Source of the DNA: Pandoraea pulmonicola
GTDB lineage: Bacteria; Pseudomonadota; Gammaproteobacteria; Burkholderiales; Burkholderiaceae
NCBI RefSeq assembly: GCF_000815105.2
Contig: NZ_CP010310.2
Coordinates: forward strand, 4,836,001-4,900,000
DNA length: 64,000 nucleotides
Reading direction: 5' to 3'
In this document: positions 18,012 to 27,186 of the stretch, piece after piece
How positions within the stretch are numbered: the stretch's first letter is position 1
How the letters are laid out: each line of letters begins with the position of its first letter
Notes under the pieces: generated by a model
The model's database searches: none
What the model was told of the DNA's origin: nothing
The model's input: the letters and a program-made list of their open reading frames with translations, nothing else
Position numbers and translations under genes: made by a program

Positions 18012-18593
18012 TCAGTCGGCTTTCTTCACCATCTCCCAGAAGTCTCCTGCGGTGTGGTCCGCCCGCCAGGCTTCGAACTGGGACCGCCATGCTTCGAGCA
18101 GTCCGCCAAGTGGATGCCTCGGATCCTCGCTCAAGGAATAAGCCATGCCCTCGATCAACCATTTCGGCTTGGTAAACAGTGCCAGATTGCCAAGTTCCTC
18201 GGCTTGGCGATGATGGATCAGCTCGTGGGCGACGTAGAAGGTCTTCCAGCCGCGCGGCGCCACGATGAGGCCGACGTCGCCAACGGCTTCCGCCGCGCGT
18301 GCGCCCAGGCCGAACATGTCCGCGCACTGCGAGGTGACGCAGAAAATCATGCGCGGTGCCAGCCGAAATTGTCCGACAGCTTTGCTCGCGACCGCCGAGC
18401 CATCCGCGTACAGCCTTTCTGCTGCAGCCAGCCTCGAGACATCGTCGATGCAGATCCTGGCGCCCACGCACGTGATGCCAGGCATCAGCGTCGGCACGGC
18501 AACGCGCAGCGGTTTGACGAACGCCAATGCCGCAATGGGTAATGCGGTGGCGATGATGACAAATCCTAGAAGCAGTTGGCGGCGGATTTTCAT
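18012..18593 (-). CDS. Membrane-anchored putative zinc metallopeptidase (HELIH motif)
   Basis: A 193-residue protein of no family I can name. It starts with a single hydrophobic segment (LLLGFVIIATALPIAALAF) that would anchor it in the inner membrane or act as a signal. The body contains APRGWKTFYVAHELIHHRQAE, a fit to the HExxH zinc-peptidase motif, followed by WLIEGMAYSLSEDP, where the glutamate in EGMA is a plausible third ligand as in gluzincins. Four cysteines lie between. The ATG at 18593 was chosen for the hydrophobic start; the frame extends to 18761 without support. Confidence 0.6.
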   Translation of the reverse strand: MKIRRQLLLGFVIIATALPIAALAFVKPLRVAVPTLMPGITCVGARICIDDVSRLAAAERLYADGSAVASKAVGQFRLAPRMIFCVTSQCADMFGLGARAAEAVGDVGLIVAPRGWKTFYVAHELIHHRQAEELGNLALFTKPKWLIEGMAYSLSEDPRHPLGGLLEAWRSQFEAWRADHTAGDFWEMVKKAD

Positions 18594-18779
18594 GGGTTGG
18601 CTGTCCTGCAAGGGGCTGCGTTGTAGCGTGCGTCGGGATGCGAGTATGGGGGGCCGCAATTGGTCGCTCCCCTCCGTTCGCCCGCCCGCCTCTCCCCATC
18701 TCGGAGATTTTCCTAGCGGCCGTCCATGGCCGCCGAATGTTGTTGAAAGACGATCACTCAACTGCGCGAAACTATACAG

Positions 18780-19421
18780 CTATTCAGCGAGTGTGATCTC
18801 GATTCGTTCTTTTCCCTTGCCCTGATTTTTTCGTTTGAGTCTCAGCGCGCCGATTTCGCCCGTTGATCTCGGATGCGTCCCGCCGCATGCCATCGTCGCA
18901 AAACCGTCGACCTTCCAGAATCTGCGCTGCGCCTGGACATCGCTGTAATCGGTCACGATCGGCAGATCCCGCTTCGTCAGATATGCCGCTGCCGATTCGA
19001 TTTCGGCAAACGATGACAGGAGACTTGCATCGCTGGCGAAATCGATCCGAGCCTTGTCTTGCGATATATGCGCACCAATTCGCTCAATACCGGGCCGCAG
19101 CCGATATACCAGTTGCAAAACCATTTCGGCGGCGAAGTGCAGACGCATCAGCCGATACCGTCGATCCCAGTCGATTTGCCACGTGGCAACGTCTCCGACT
19201 CGCAGTGTATGGCCTTGCGGCAAGGTGTATACGATGTCGATCCCTCGCTTTTCCGCCTTGACGACGGGAAATCCGCCAAACGAACCGGCGTCGCTTTCCT
19301 GCCCACCAGAAAACGCAAAGAAAATCGTCGAATCGACCCGAACCTGATCGCCATTCACGTAAGTCACAACAGCATCCAGAGTCGTTCGATAGGGGTCAAT
19401 CCAGAAGACTTTTCGCGTCAT
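18780..19421 (-). CDS. Alanyl-tRNA editing protein, AlaX-like
   Basis: A 213-residue free-standing relative of the alanyl-tRNA synthetase editing domain, which hydrolyses Ser-tRNA(Ala) or Gly-tRNA(Ala). The strand FFAFSGGQESDAGSFGG and the C-terminal metal motif ACGGTHPRSTGEIG are clear. The first metal motif, normally HxxxH, reads LHFAAEMVL, so the second histidine is glutamate. This may be a subfamily feature. The start could be 19421 or one of two ATGs near 19451; I used 19421 because family members open with TRKVFW-like sequence. Confidence 0.8.
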   Translation of the reverse strand: MTRKVFWIDPYRTTLDAVVTYVNGDQVRVDSTIFFAFSGGQESDAGSFGGFPVVKAEKRGIDIVYTLPQGHTLRVGDVATWQIDWDRRYRLMRLHFAAEMVLQLVYRLRPGIERIGAHISQDKARIDFASDASLLSSFAEIESAAAYLTKRDLPIVTDYSDVQAQRRFWKVDGFATMACGGTHPRSTGEIGALRLKRKNQGKGKERIEITLAE

Positions 19422-19778
19422 TGCCAATCCAATTGTTCCTGAAGTCATCAATCAGGATACTGAAAGAGGCTGTGTCTCGGCTTGTACGTTCTTGCGACGG
19501 AAACGCCACAATTGCGTCGTTCGAAATGGTCCCCATCGAGATTCCTTTGTCTTGCGGTCGACACTTGATAGTGCTTTCACCGGCATTGAGCATGCGTGCG
19601 TATCCGGTGAAGAGAAGCGGCTTCGCTTTGATTTCCCTCATCCCCAAAGATATTTTTCCATCCAGCAAAACAAATCGGCACTCCCGCAAAACAGATCGGC
19701 TTCGACTGGACGGTGCACGGCATAGGATGCAGGTGCTCGCAAATAACACCAAACATCCGCTACGAGAGACCGTCCAAA

Positions 19779-22700
19779 ATGCCGCACAAGCGCAAGCTAA
19801 AACAAAAAAAATTGCCTTTGGCCATTGCTTCAACCTTGGCGTCCATTGCTCCACTGGCGAGCGCAACCCCAATCTCCTGCTCGATCACCACGCCAACGAG
19901 TGCCACGGTGCAGTGGACATCCGGCGATTGTTCCGTAACGAGTCCCGTTCAAGTGGTGAATGGCGCCGGCATCAACGTTACTGCCTCAGTCGGCACGCTG
20001 ACCAGCAGCAGCACCATCGCGTCGACAGGCGCTGTCGGCGCCAACGGTGCGAATGGCTCGCCCACCCCCGGAACTCCCGGTAGAGCGGGCGGCATTGGCG
20101 GTCAAGGGCTCGGCGCATCCAACTCAGGCACCATCGCGGCATTGCGCAACGACGGCACAATTCAAGGCACAGGGGGAACGGGCGGGAACGGTGGAAACGG
20201 GGGGGCATGGACCAACGGAGCGCCGGGGATAGGAGGGAATGGGGGGCTGGGTGCCGGTGTGAGCAACACCGGCATCATTTCCCTGCTGACAAACAACGGC
20301 GCCATCATCGGTGCTGGAGGCGACGGGGGAGTCGTGGGGACCCGGGGGAAGCAATCCTTCGTTCCGCGCGCCTAGCGGCATCGGTATTGGCGTTGCGAAC
20401 GACGGCACCATTGGCACACTGAACAATAGCGGCACTATCTGGGGGCGTGGCGACGTTAACAGCAGCAGCGGCATTAGAAACAATGATTACATCGGTACGC
20501 TGAACAATTCAAGTTCCGGCACTGTCATCGGTGAATTAGTAGGGATCCTAAATAGCAGTGGAAGCACCGGTACCATCGGTTCTCTCGTCAATAGCGGAAA
20601 GATCATCGGTCTAGGCTATGGCTATGGCATCGTCCTCAACAGCGGCCTGATTACCTCGCTCACCAACAACTCGAGTGGCCTCATCAGTGGAGCAACCGGC
20701 ATTTCGAACGGTGGCACCATTGCGACGCTGACCAACGGAGGCACGATCGACGGTTCCAACGTCGGGATCTTTAACGTAGGAGGAACCATTGGCACGCTGG
20801 TAAACAGCGGCATCATCCGCGGCACCGATAGCGATAACGGCATGGGCTTCATAAGCTATGAGTCCGTCGGCACGCTGAACAATGCTCGCAGCGGCACCAT
20901 CACCGGCGGCATTACCGGCGTCGCGATTTCCGGCTATGTCGGCACACTCACCAACAGTGGCAACATCAGTGGCACCATTTCCAGCGGGATAACTAACGAC
21001 GGCACGATTGGTACGCTGAACAACAGCGGCAATATCACTGGTGGGGCCGCCGGGATCGGGAATAGCGGCACTATCGGTACGCTGATCAATAGTGGCACCA
21101 TCAGTGGCAGCGCCATGTATGCCATTGGCAACGAGGGAACGCTCGGTGTCATCGCCAACTCCGGCGTGATCGCCGGGAACATTGCGAACCTCACGTCACA
21201 GAATCTCACCATCAACGGCGACACGAGCGGCGCGGTCGGCGCATTCGGCACGCTCACGGGTTACACCGACGGCGCCATCGGTGGCATCGGAAAGATCACC
21301 AATATCGACGCCAACGTGGTGTTCGGTGCCGGAAACCTGGTGCTCAACGACAGCATCAATGTCGGCGCCCACGCGGTAAACAACACCGGCGCGACGCTGA
21401 AGGTCAACGCGCCGATGACAATCACCGGCAACTACAATCAGGGCGCTGCTGCCACGTTACTGATAGGCGTGAGTGCTGGTGCGAGCGCCAAGGGCTTGAT
21501 GGCCGATACCGGCTACGGGCGTCTCGTCGTGTCCGGCAGCGCTCTGATCAGCCCGGGAGCAACGGTTGCGCTGTCCAGTCAGAGCTACGCGTTTGCTCCA
21601 GGCCAGCGGTTCGTGGTCGTGGACGCGGCGAGCGCCGGTACAAACTACAACGAAGGCACGCTGACCTACAGCATCCGGGGTTATAAGTCGGTTTTGACCG
21701 GCGCCAACGTGACGGCCGGTGGTCGCAGCGATCTGGTGGTGACCGTGGTCAGCGCGACACCGTTCCCGCCGCCGCCGACACCCCCGGTCATCACGCCTGA
21801 AACGCCCCCTGCCCCGCCAAGGGCGGGCGCCACGACACCCAACGCCATTGCCGCGCTCGCAGGCTTGGCCAAATACACCGGCATTAGCGACCCGGCGCTG
21901 TTGAACCTGTTCAACGCCGGGCAGGCATTGAATCTCGGGAGTACGGCCTCGGCCAACCGCGCCGGCGCGCAACTGAACCCGTCGTCGCCGGGGGCGATCA
22001 GCCAGGCCGTGTCGGCACCGACCTTCAGCGTCCTGAACATTATCGCGGGGCGCAGCGACGGGATGCGTCTTGCGGGGGCAGACGGCGGCAGCGGCGTGTC
22101 CACGGGAGAAGCGCCTCCAGCGTGGGGCGTTTGGGGACAGGCGTTTGGGGGTCGCGCGAGCCAAGGCGAACACGACATGATCGATGGGTACAGCGCGAAC
22201 TTCGCCGGCTTCCTGATTGGCGCCGATCGCGCGATCAACGACGCCTGGCGTGCCGGGGGAGTTTTCAGCTACAGCAACACCACCATCGACAGCACCGGCA
22301 ACACCGCAGGCAATCGCACTCGCGTCAACGCCTTCGGCTTGGTGGGGTACGCAAGCTACATCGCCAGCGCGTGGTACGCCAACCTGTCCGCCGGCGTGGT
22401 GCAACAGCGCTACGACACGAGCCGCACCATCGACTTCACCGGCTTCTCCGGCAGTGCAAACGGCAGGTTCAACGGCACGCAGTACGTGGTTCGCGCCGAG
22501 GCCGGCTATCCGCTGGCGTTGCGCTTCGCCACGGTGACGCCGATAGCATCCTTGACGTATAGCTACTTGCATCAGAGTGCCTACACTGAGTCCGGCGGTA
22601 ATGGCGCCGCGTTGGCAGTCGACGCAGCGCACACCACCTCGGTAACCAGCGACTTCGGTGTAAAGATCTCCCGCGAGTTCCCGACCGTCCATGGGACCCT

Positions 22701-22962
22701 CGTACCGGAGTTGCAGGTGGGATGGCGCCACCAGTACGACAACTCGCGCAACGCCACCAACGCGCGCTTTGTCGCAGATCCGACCGGCGCCGCCGCCTTC
22801 ACGTCGCTGAGCGCGCATCCGGTGTCGGATCTGGCCGTGGTGCAGGCTGGCCTTACGCTCCTGCGTGCCAACAATTTGAGCGTAACGGCACGCTATGAGC
22901 TGCAAGTGGGTGGCGGCCTGGTGTCACAAGCCGGCACACTGCGGTTGCGTCAATTGTTCTGA
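19779..22962 (+). pseudogene. Autotransporter (type V secreted adhesin-like), split by a frameshift in a G-rich stretch
   Basis: A signal sequence after the ATG at 19779 (PHKRKLKQKKLPLAIAST then LASATP) opens one frame that ends at 20375. A second frame, 20311-22962, continues it. The two frames join by removal of one base within 20325-20348, where three G tracts (5, 4 and 5 bases) lie. The joined product would be about 1060 residues: a passenger of some 20 imperfect copies of a NSGTIGTL-type beta-helix repeat, a proline-rich linker (PPPPTPPVITPETPP), and a C-terminal 12-strand barrel from GVWGQAFGG to the terminal LRLRQLF. The shift could be phase variation, decay or a sequencing error. As read, no full protein is made. 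The neighbour SDR is convergent. Confidence 0.85.
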
Positions 22963-22972
22963 CTTTGCGCGG

Positions 22973-23722
22973 TTACTTTACTGCAGAGTTTCCGCCGTCA
23001 GCGAACAATGCAGAGCCAGCAACAAAACTCGACATGTTGCTGGCAAGGAACAGGGCGACTCCGGCGATTTCCTCCGGCTGTGCGATCCGCTTCATGGCAT
23101 GAAGACTGGCAGCCCAGTCTTTCTGGGCCTGGTCGCCTGCCATCGCAGTGTCGACGCCACCAGGCAGAAGTGCATTGGCCCTGATTCCCTTTTCTGCATA
23201 GTCTGAGGTAATTCCCTTGACCAGCCCCATCAGTCCCGCTTTCGTGGCGCCGTAAACCGCCATGCCGGGAAGCCCGGCGCTTGTGCCGACAAAGCTCGAC
23301 GTGAAAATAATCGAGCCGCCGCCCCGTTCGAGCATGGCTGGAATCTGGTAGCGGCTTCCAAGGAAGGCTGACGTCAGATTTGCGGCGAGCGTCTCCTGCC
23401 ACTCCGTCACAGCAACGTCCGCAAGCGGTTTTATCGGTCCGATCATTGCCGCATTGTTGAACGCGATGTCCAAGCCGCCGAACACCTCAACGCATTCGCT
23501 GACCATTTCCATATGCGTCTCCCACTGACTGACATCACCGGCCACGATATGTGCTTTTCCTCCCTTCGCGCGGATGGCTTCCGCCACGTCTTCCAGAGCC
23601 GACCTGCCCCTGGCATTCAATACAACAGCTGCCCCCTCGGCAGCGAATAGCAGCGCGGCAGCACGACCGATCCCCGATGATGCGCCTGTGACGATGGCCA
23701 CCTTGTTCTTCAGCATGCCCAT
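22973..23722 (-). CDS. Short-chain dehydrogenase/reductase (SDR)
   Basis: A 249-residue classical SDR oxidoreductase, cytosolic, NAD(P)-dependent. The cofactor loop TGASSGIG is at residues 12-19, followed by FNNAAMIG, the catalytic serine in IIFTSSFVG, and the YxxxK pair in VYGATKAG. The closing region FVAGSALFADGG is typical. The ATG at 23722 has AGGAGAT upstream; the longer frame to 23797 adds 25 residues. It ends 10 bases from the end of the autotransporter in convergent orientation. Substrate unknown. Confidence 0.9.
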   Translation of the reverse strand: MGMLKNKVAIVTGASSGIGRAAALLFAAEGAAVVLNARGRSALEDVAEAIRAKGGKAHIVAGDVSQWETHMEMVSECVEVFGGLDIAFNNAAMIGPIKPLADVAVTEWQETLAANLTSAFLGSRYQIPAMLERGGGSIIFTSSFVGTSAGLPGMAVYGATKAGLMGLVKGITSDYAEKGIRANALLPGGVDTAMAGDQAQKDWAASLHAMKRIAQPEEIAGVALFLASNMSSFVAGSALFADGGNSAVK

Positions 23723-24017
23723 GATTGATCTCCTGTAAGTGGAAGATCGAAGGCTACGGGGTGACGGACGGTGCAACAATCCGTTTCTTGTTGTCAAATT
23801 CGCTGCGCGTCCACGAGCACACTCCCCGAGTTTTCTTTGACAATAGTGCCGTCGCCGATTGTCGATCGCTCTGCTACACGACGTCGACCGTCTCGAGTTG
23901 GCCGATTTCTATCATCTGCTGCGGCCTACATTGATGACCCGACGCGGCAGTTGGATCACCGAAGGGGCTTTGCCGATCCTTGTGCGCAAGCTCCTCATCA
24001 ACGCCCGCTCGGATCGA
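23723..24017. other. Intergenic stretch without a recognised gene
   Basis: Short open frames are present on the plus strand, but none has a ribosome site or a sequence I recognise. The stretch holds the SDR promoter and ends at the convergent rhodanese stop. Confidence 0.5.
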
Positions 24018-24407
24018 TCACTCAAGTTTGCTCACTGCAAGGTCGAAACCTTCGTCGAGCCATCCGGTAACGCCGCCGATCATCACCTTCACTGGTCGTC
24101 CCAACTGAGCCAGCCGAATGGCGCCTCGCGTTGCGCCATTGCAGTGCGGTCCCGCGCAGTAGGTGACGAAGAGCGTGTCGTGCGAATAATCGGCGAGCTT
24201 CGACGCGATGATCTTGCCGTGCATCAAGTTCACGGCGCCAGGAATGTGGCCGCAAGCAAACAGCGCCGGACTTCGAACGTCGAGCAACACGAAGCCGGGC
24301 GATCCGCTGGCCAGTGCACTGGCAACATCGGAGCAATCGGTTTCAAATTGCAGCGACGCGCGGAAGTGGGCAAGTGCCGCGGTGCTCTCGGCGGCGGGGC
24401 TCGACAT
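24018..24407 (-). CDS. Rhodanese-like sulfurtransferase domain protein
   Basis: A 129-residue single-domain rhodanese. The substrate-side strand FVLLDVRSPALFACGHIPGA is the usual CH2A-type motif, and the active-site loop is YCAGPHCNGAT with Cys at its start. The end VKVMIGGVTGWLDEGF is typical. It moves sulfane sulfur between donors and acceptors. Its 5' end overlaps the truncated AraC gene on the other strand; in related genomes a rhodanese of this type often stands divergent from an FtrA-like regulator (recalled from general knowledge, not checked). Confidence 0.85.
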   Translation of the reverse strand: MSSPAAESTAALAHFRASLQFETDCSDVASALASGSPGFVLLDVRSPALFACGHIPGAVNLMHGKIIASKLADYSHDTLFVTYCAGPHCNGATRGAIRLAQLGRPVKVMIGGVTGWLDEGFDLAVSKLE

Positions 24408-24882
24408 GCTCCTCCATCTGGTACGACGGGATTACGGAAGCGCAGTGGCCAATCGTGTTGCCCAGCGGCTTGTGGTGCCTCCACACCGCGAGGGCGGTCA
24501 GGCACAGTTTGTGCCGCGACCAATGCCGCGCGACGAAAGCGGACGGCTGGCGAAGTTGATCGACTGGGTACGCCAACACCCGGCCCTACCGCACACTCTG
24601 CGCTCGCTTGCCGAACGGGCGGCGATGAGTCCACGCACCTTGCAGCGGCATTTTCAGGACGCTACCGGCATGGCGCCCTATGAATGGCTGACGCACGAAC
24701 GTGTGGCGGTGGCGCGAGAGTTACTCGAAGCGCAACCGTCCATGCCGATGGTGCACATCGCCGAGCTGGCTGGTTTCGGATCGGAAGAATCGATGCGCAG
24801 ACACTTCCGACGCATCGCCCATACGAGTCCGACCGCCTATCGGGAGAAGTTTGGTCATGACGCTCGGACGCGGAAGGTTTAA
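24406..24882 (+). pseudogene. 5'-truncated AraC-family (GlxA/FtrA-like) regulator
   Basis: From the ATG at 24406, about 158 codons match the C-terminal half of GlxA/FtrA-type regulators. The end of the DJ-1/PfpI domain (MLLHLVRRDYGSAVANRVAQ, VVPPHREGGQAQF) is followed by a full AraC paired HTH (TLRSLAERAAMSPRTLQRHF, VHIAELAGFGSEESMRRHFRR, SPTAYREKF). The first 150 or so residues of the sensor domain are absent: homology stops within about 25 bases of the rhodanese start, so the 5' half was lost. A short DNA-binding protein could still be made, but no ribosome site is evident. Confidence 0.7.
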
Positions 24883-25123
24883 TGGGTAAAGCCGGAACTT
24901 GTCCGGAGGACGATTACGATCGGTAGCCGCGGGTCGTTAAGGGACGCTTTCGACCCATTGCCGTCATCCAGATTACTCGATCATTTGCACCGTCGCCGAG
25001 CGAAAAACGGACATTCGTTGATTAGAAGTCGCGTGACTGTCACCCTGCGGATATGGAATTTTTTCCCGGATTCACAATCGAGGCACTGGTTCCGGAATCA
25101 GCGCATTCGCGCGAGCGCAACGG

Positions 25124-26110
25124 CTAGACGACTAAAGGACCTTGCACCCACGGGGCGACGAATTCACTGGTGCCAGTGCAGATTAGATTCTTTGTGTATG
25201 TCCTGGGCAAACTTATTAGAGGCACGTAGAAAGACAGCAGGTCTGGATCACGAAGCTGGATCGTAATGTGCTGCCGCACCAAGGCCGAAAGCGAGCTTTG
25301 CTCCGCAATCAAAGGGAAGGGACTATACCGGGCACAGAACATCGCGATGGCGGCAGCGAGCGCATGAAGGCAGTTCTCCAGCGTCGCCAGGGGGAAATAT
25401 GTAGCACGATCATGCTTTGTTTTGTTATACGCGTCATACCAAGGCAAAGTCGCCGTCGGACTGGTAGACGACCAACCGTGGAATGGCCGAAGTGGTGGTA
25501 GCCCATCGAAAAGTGCGAACGCGATCTCGTACTCAGCGAGGTGCAACGGGCCAAGTAACCGCACGTAGTGATTTGTTGTTAATCGGCCTGTGGAGTGCCC
25601 TGCAAGCGCAAGATAGCGCCCCCAACTGTCTTCAACCTCGGTACACGCGAGGATCAACAACTCACGAGTCTTATGACCGTATGACTTGAGGCCAGTCGGC
25701 GATGGCTCAATAAACAGTAGTATCTCATCGAGCTTCTCGACGAGTATCCGCAAAGCCTGCTCGGCAGTACGCTGTTCGTACTGGCTTGTCTGCAGCGCCT
25801 GATGTATCTCCGTTGTCGTGAACAGCCCCGGTCGCCAAACACCTGCTATTACTTCTCCAACTTCGCGCTGCATCAGGGATGGATTCGCGGAGCCAAATGC
25901 CTTCTTTGCCCAGTCCTCAACCGGGACACCTGCAACACCTTGGCTTGCGGTCAGGCCCGTAGAAATCGTGTATAGCGAATCGCCCTTTCCGTAGATGTGG
26001 ATGTTGTAACCGGCGTTTGCATAGGCATAGCCTCGGGGCTGGTCCTTGTGAACCGTTGATACCCAGCCGGGAAGCGTTGTCGTCGTGTTTTCGTAGGTGA
26101 TGGCCCGCAT
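25124..26110 (-). CDS. Hypothetical protein with possible HEPN-like helical C-terminal half
   Basis: A 328-residue protein that I do not recognise. The N-terminal 90 residues are beta-rich and polar, and the middle contains an acidic helical stretch (LRILVEKLDEILLFIEP). The C-terminal half is helical and includes ELLILACTEVEDSWGRYL and PWYDAYNKTKHDRATYF; the NKxKHxR pattern recurs in helical proteins of the HEPN type, but I cannot prove the link. Base composition is lower in GC than the housekeeping neighbours, and the gene stands alone between a broken regulator and a peroxiredoxin, which fits acquired DNA. Confidence 0.6.
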   Translation of the reverse strand: MRAITYENTTTTLPGWVSTVHKDQPRGYAYANAGYNIHIYGKGDSLYTISTGLTASQGVAGVPVEDWAKKAFGSANPSLMQREVGEVIAGVWRPGLFTTTEIHQALQTSQYEQRTAEQALRILVEKLDEILLFIEPSPTGLKSYGHKTRELLILACTEVEDSWGRYLALAGHSTGRLTTNHYVRLLGPLHLAEYEIAFALFDGLPPLRPFHGWSSTSPTATLPWYDAYNKTKHDRATYFPLATLENCLHALAAAIAMFCARYSPFPLIAEQSSLSALVRQHITIQLRDPDLLSFYVPLISLPRTYTKNLICTGTSEFVAPWVQGPLVV

Positions 26111-26506
26111 ATCTTCGTGTAGGTCAGTCCGACTTCGAAATCCAATTTGGTCGTATTACATTGCGCGGATGCTCCGTGAGCAGCATATAGTAACCATCTC
26201 AACCCAGGTGAACGGTAGGCAGGTCCGGTACGGGTAGCTCGTCGAGCAGATCGTTAATGAAACGGTCGCTAATTGACGTGGAACCAACGTTTGAGGAATT
26301 TCGCTCACAGAAAGGCAAACGGCAGGAGTTAGCCGATTTCCATCGTCCACGGAAGCCGGTTTGCACCCCTGAGCGGCCTCTTGCTCGCCATCAAACAGAT
26401 CCCCCTACTAGTGATTCCCTGGCATGCACAGAGCACACTGAGGCTTTCGTGACTCCATGGCTGACTTCGTCGCCCGTATTGATCGACTTGAATAGAAGGA
26501 GGATTT
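26111..26506. other. Intergenic stretch without a recognised gene
   Basis: About 400 bases between the hypothetical gene and the peroxiredoxin. One open frame (26257-26586, plus) overlaps the peroxiredoxin start and shows no family features. An AGAAGGAGG ribosome site at 26495-26503 belongs to the peroxiredoxin. Confidence 0.5.
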
Positions 26507-27073
26507 GTGAGCGATGTCTTTTCCGTAGACTGGTCGACGGTACCCACCCCCATCGACGACGGATCGACTCAACACCTGCCGGGTAAACCGCTTCCGCATG
26601 TGGCACTGATATCGACCGACGGTAATGTTGTCGATCTTTCGCGCTTGAGTGGCCGTACGGTCATCTACGCATTTCCTCGCATGCACCACCCCGATCAGCC
26701 CATCACCGAGGGATGGTTCACGATTCCAGGCGCACCGGGCTGCACGCCTCAATCTTGCGCGTTTCGAGACCACGCGAAAGAACTGGCGGCTGCCGGCGCC
26801 GCGCACATCTTCGGCTTGTCGACGCAACACACATCCGATCAGCGTGAAGGGGTAAAGCGCCTGCACTTGCCCTTTCCCCTGTTGTCCGATCACGATCGAG
26901 CCTTCACAAACGCACTCTCGCTTCCCACGTTCGAAGCGGGCGGCATGCTGCTGCCCAAGCGCCTCACATTGATCGTCAGGAATGGCGTGATAGAGCACGT
27001 GTTCTATCCTGTTTTTCCGCCAGACAAGAATGCCGAAGACGTCTTGAAATGGCTGGAACAACGACGTAACTGA
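26507..27073 (+). CDS. Peroxiredoxin (AhpC/TSA, Bcp-like)
   Basis: A 188-residue thiol peroxidase that reduces peroxides in the cytosol. The peroxidatic cysteine lies in TIPGAPGCTPQSCAFRDH, with a second cysteine five residues later that could serve as resolving thiol, as in some Bcp/PrxQ proteins. The fold markers GRTVIYAFPRMH and HIFGLSTQHTSDQRE are present. Translation starts at GTG 26507 with a strong AAGGAGG. It is not in an operon with its neighbours. Confidence 0.88.
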   Translation: MSDVFSVDWSTVPTPIDDGSTQHLPGKPLPHVALISTDGNVVDLSRLSGRTVIYAFPRMHHPDQPITEGWFTIPGAPGCTPQSCAFRDHAKELAAAGAAHIFGLSTQHTSDQREGVKRLHLPFPLLSDHDRAFTNALSLPTFEAGGMLLPKRLTLIVRNGVIEHVFYPVFPPDKNAEDVLKWLEQRRN

Positions 27074-27186
27074 CTTATCTCTCGCGCTGGCAACTGCATT
27101 CCCGTCTGCCGGAGATCCCTGCCGATTATGAAACGGTCGCTCTCGCGATCCTATGGCCGATTGCCGCAGGGGCGACGTCCACCACG

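Noticed and set aside
21457..22905. 482-codon minus-strand frame opposite the autotransporter barrel
   Set aside because: Antisense shadow without ribosome site or recognisable domain; the plus-strand barrel is clear.
23859..24683. 274-codon plus-strand frame across the rhodanese
   Set aside because: The part over the rhodanese is antisense, and the first 50 codons alone show no known family.
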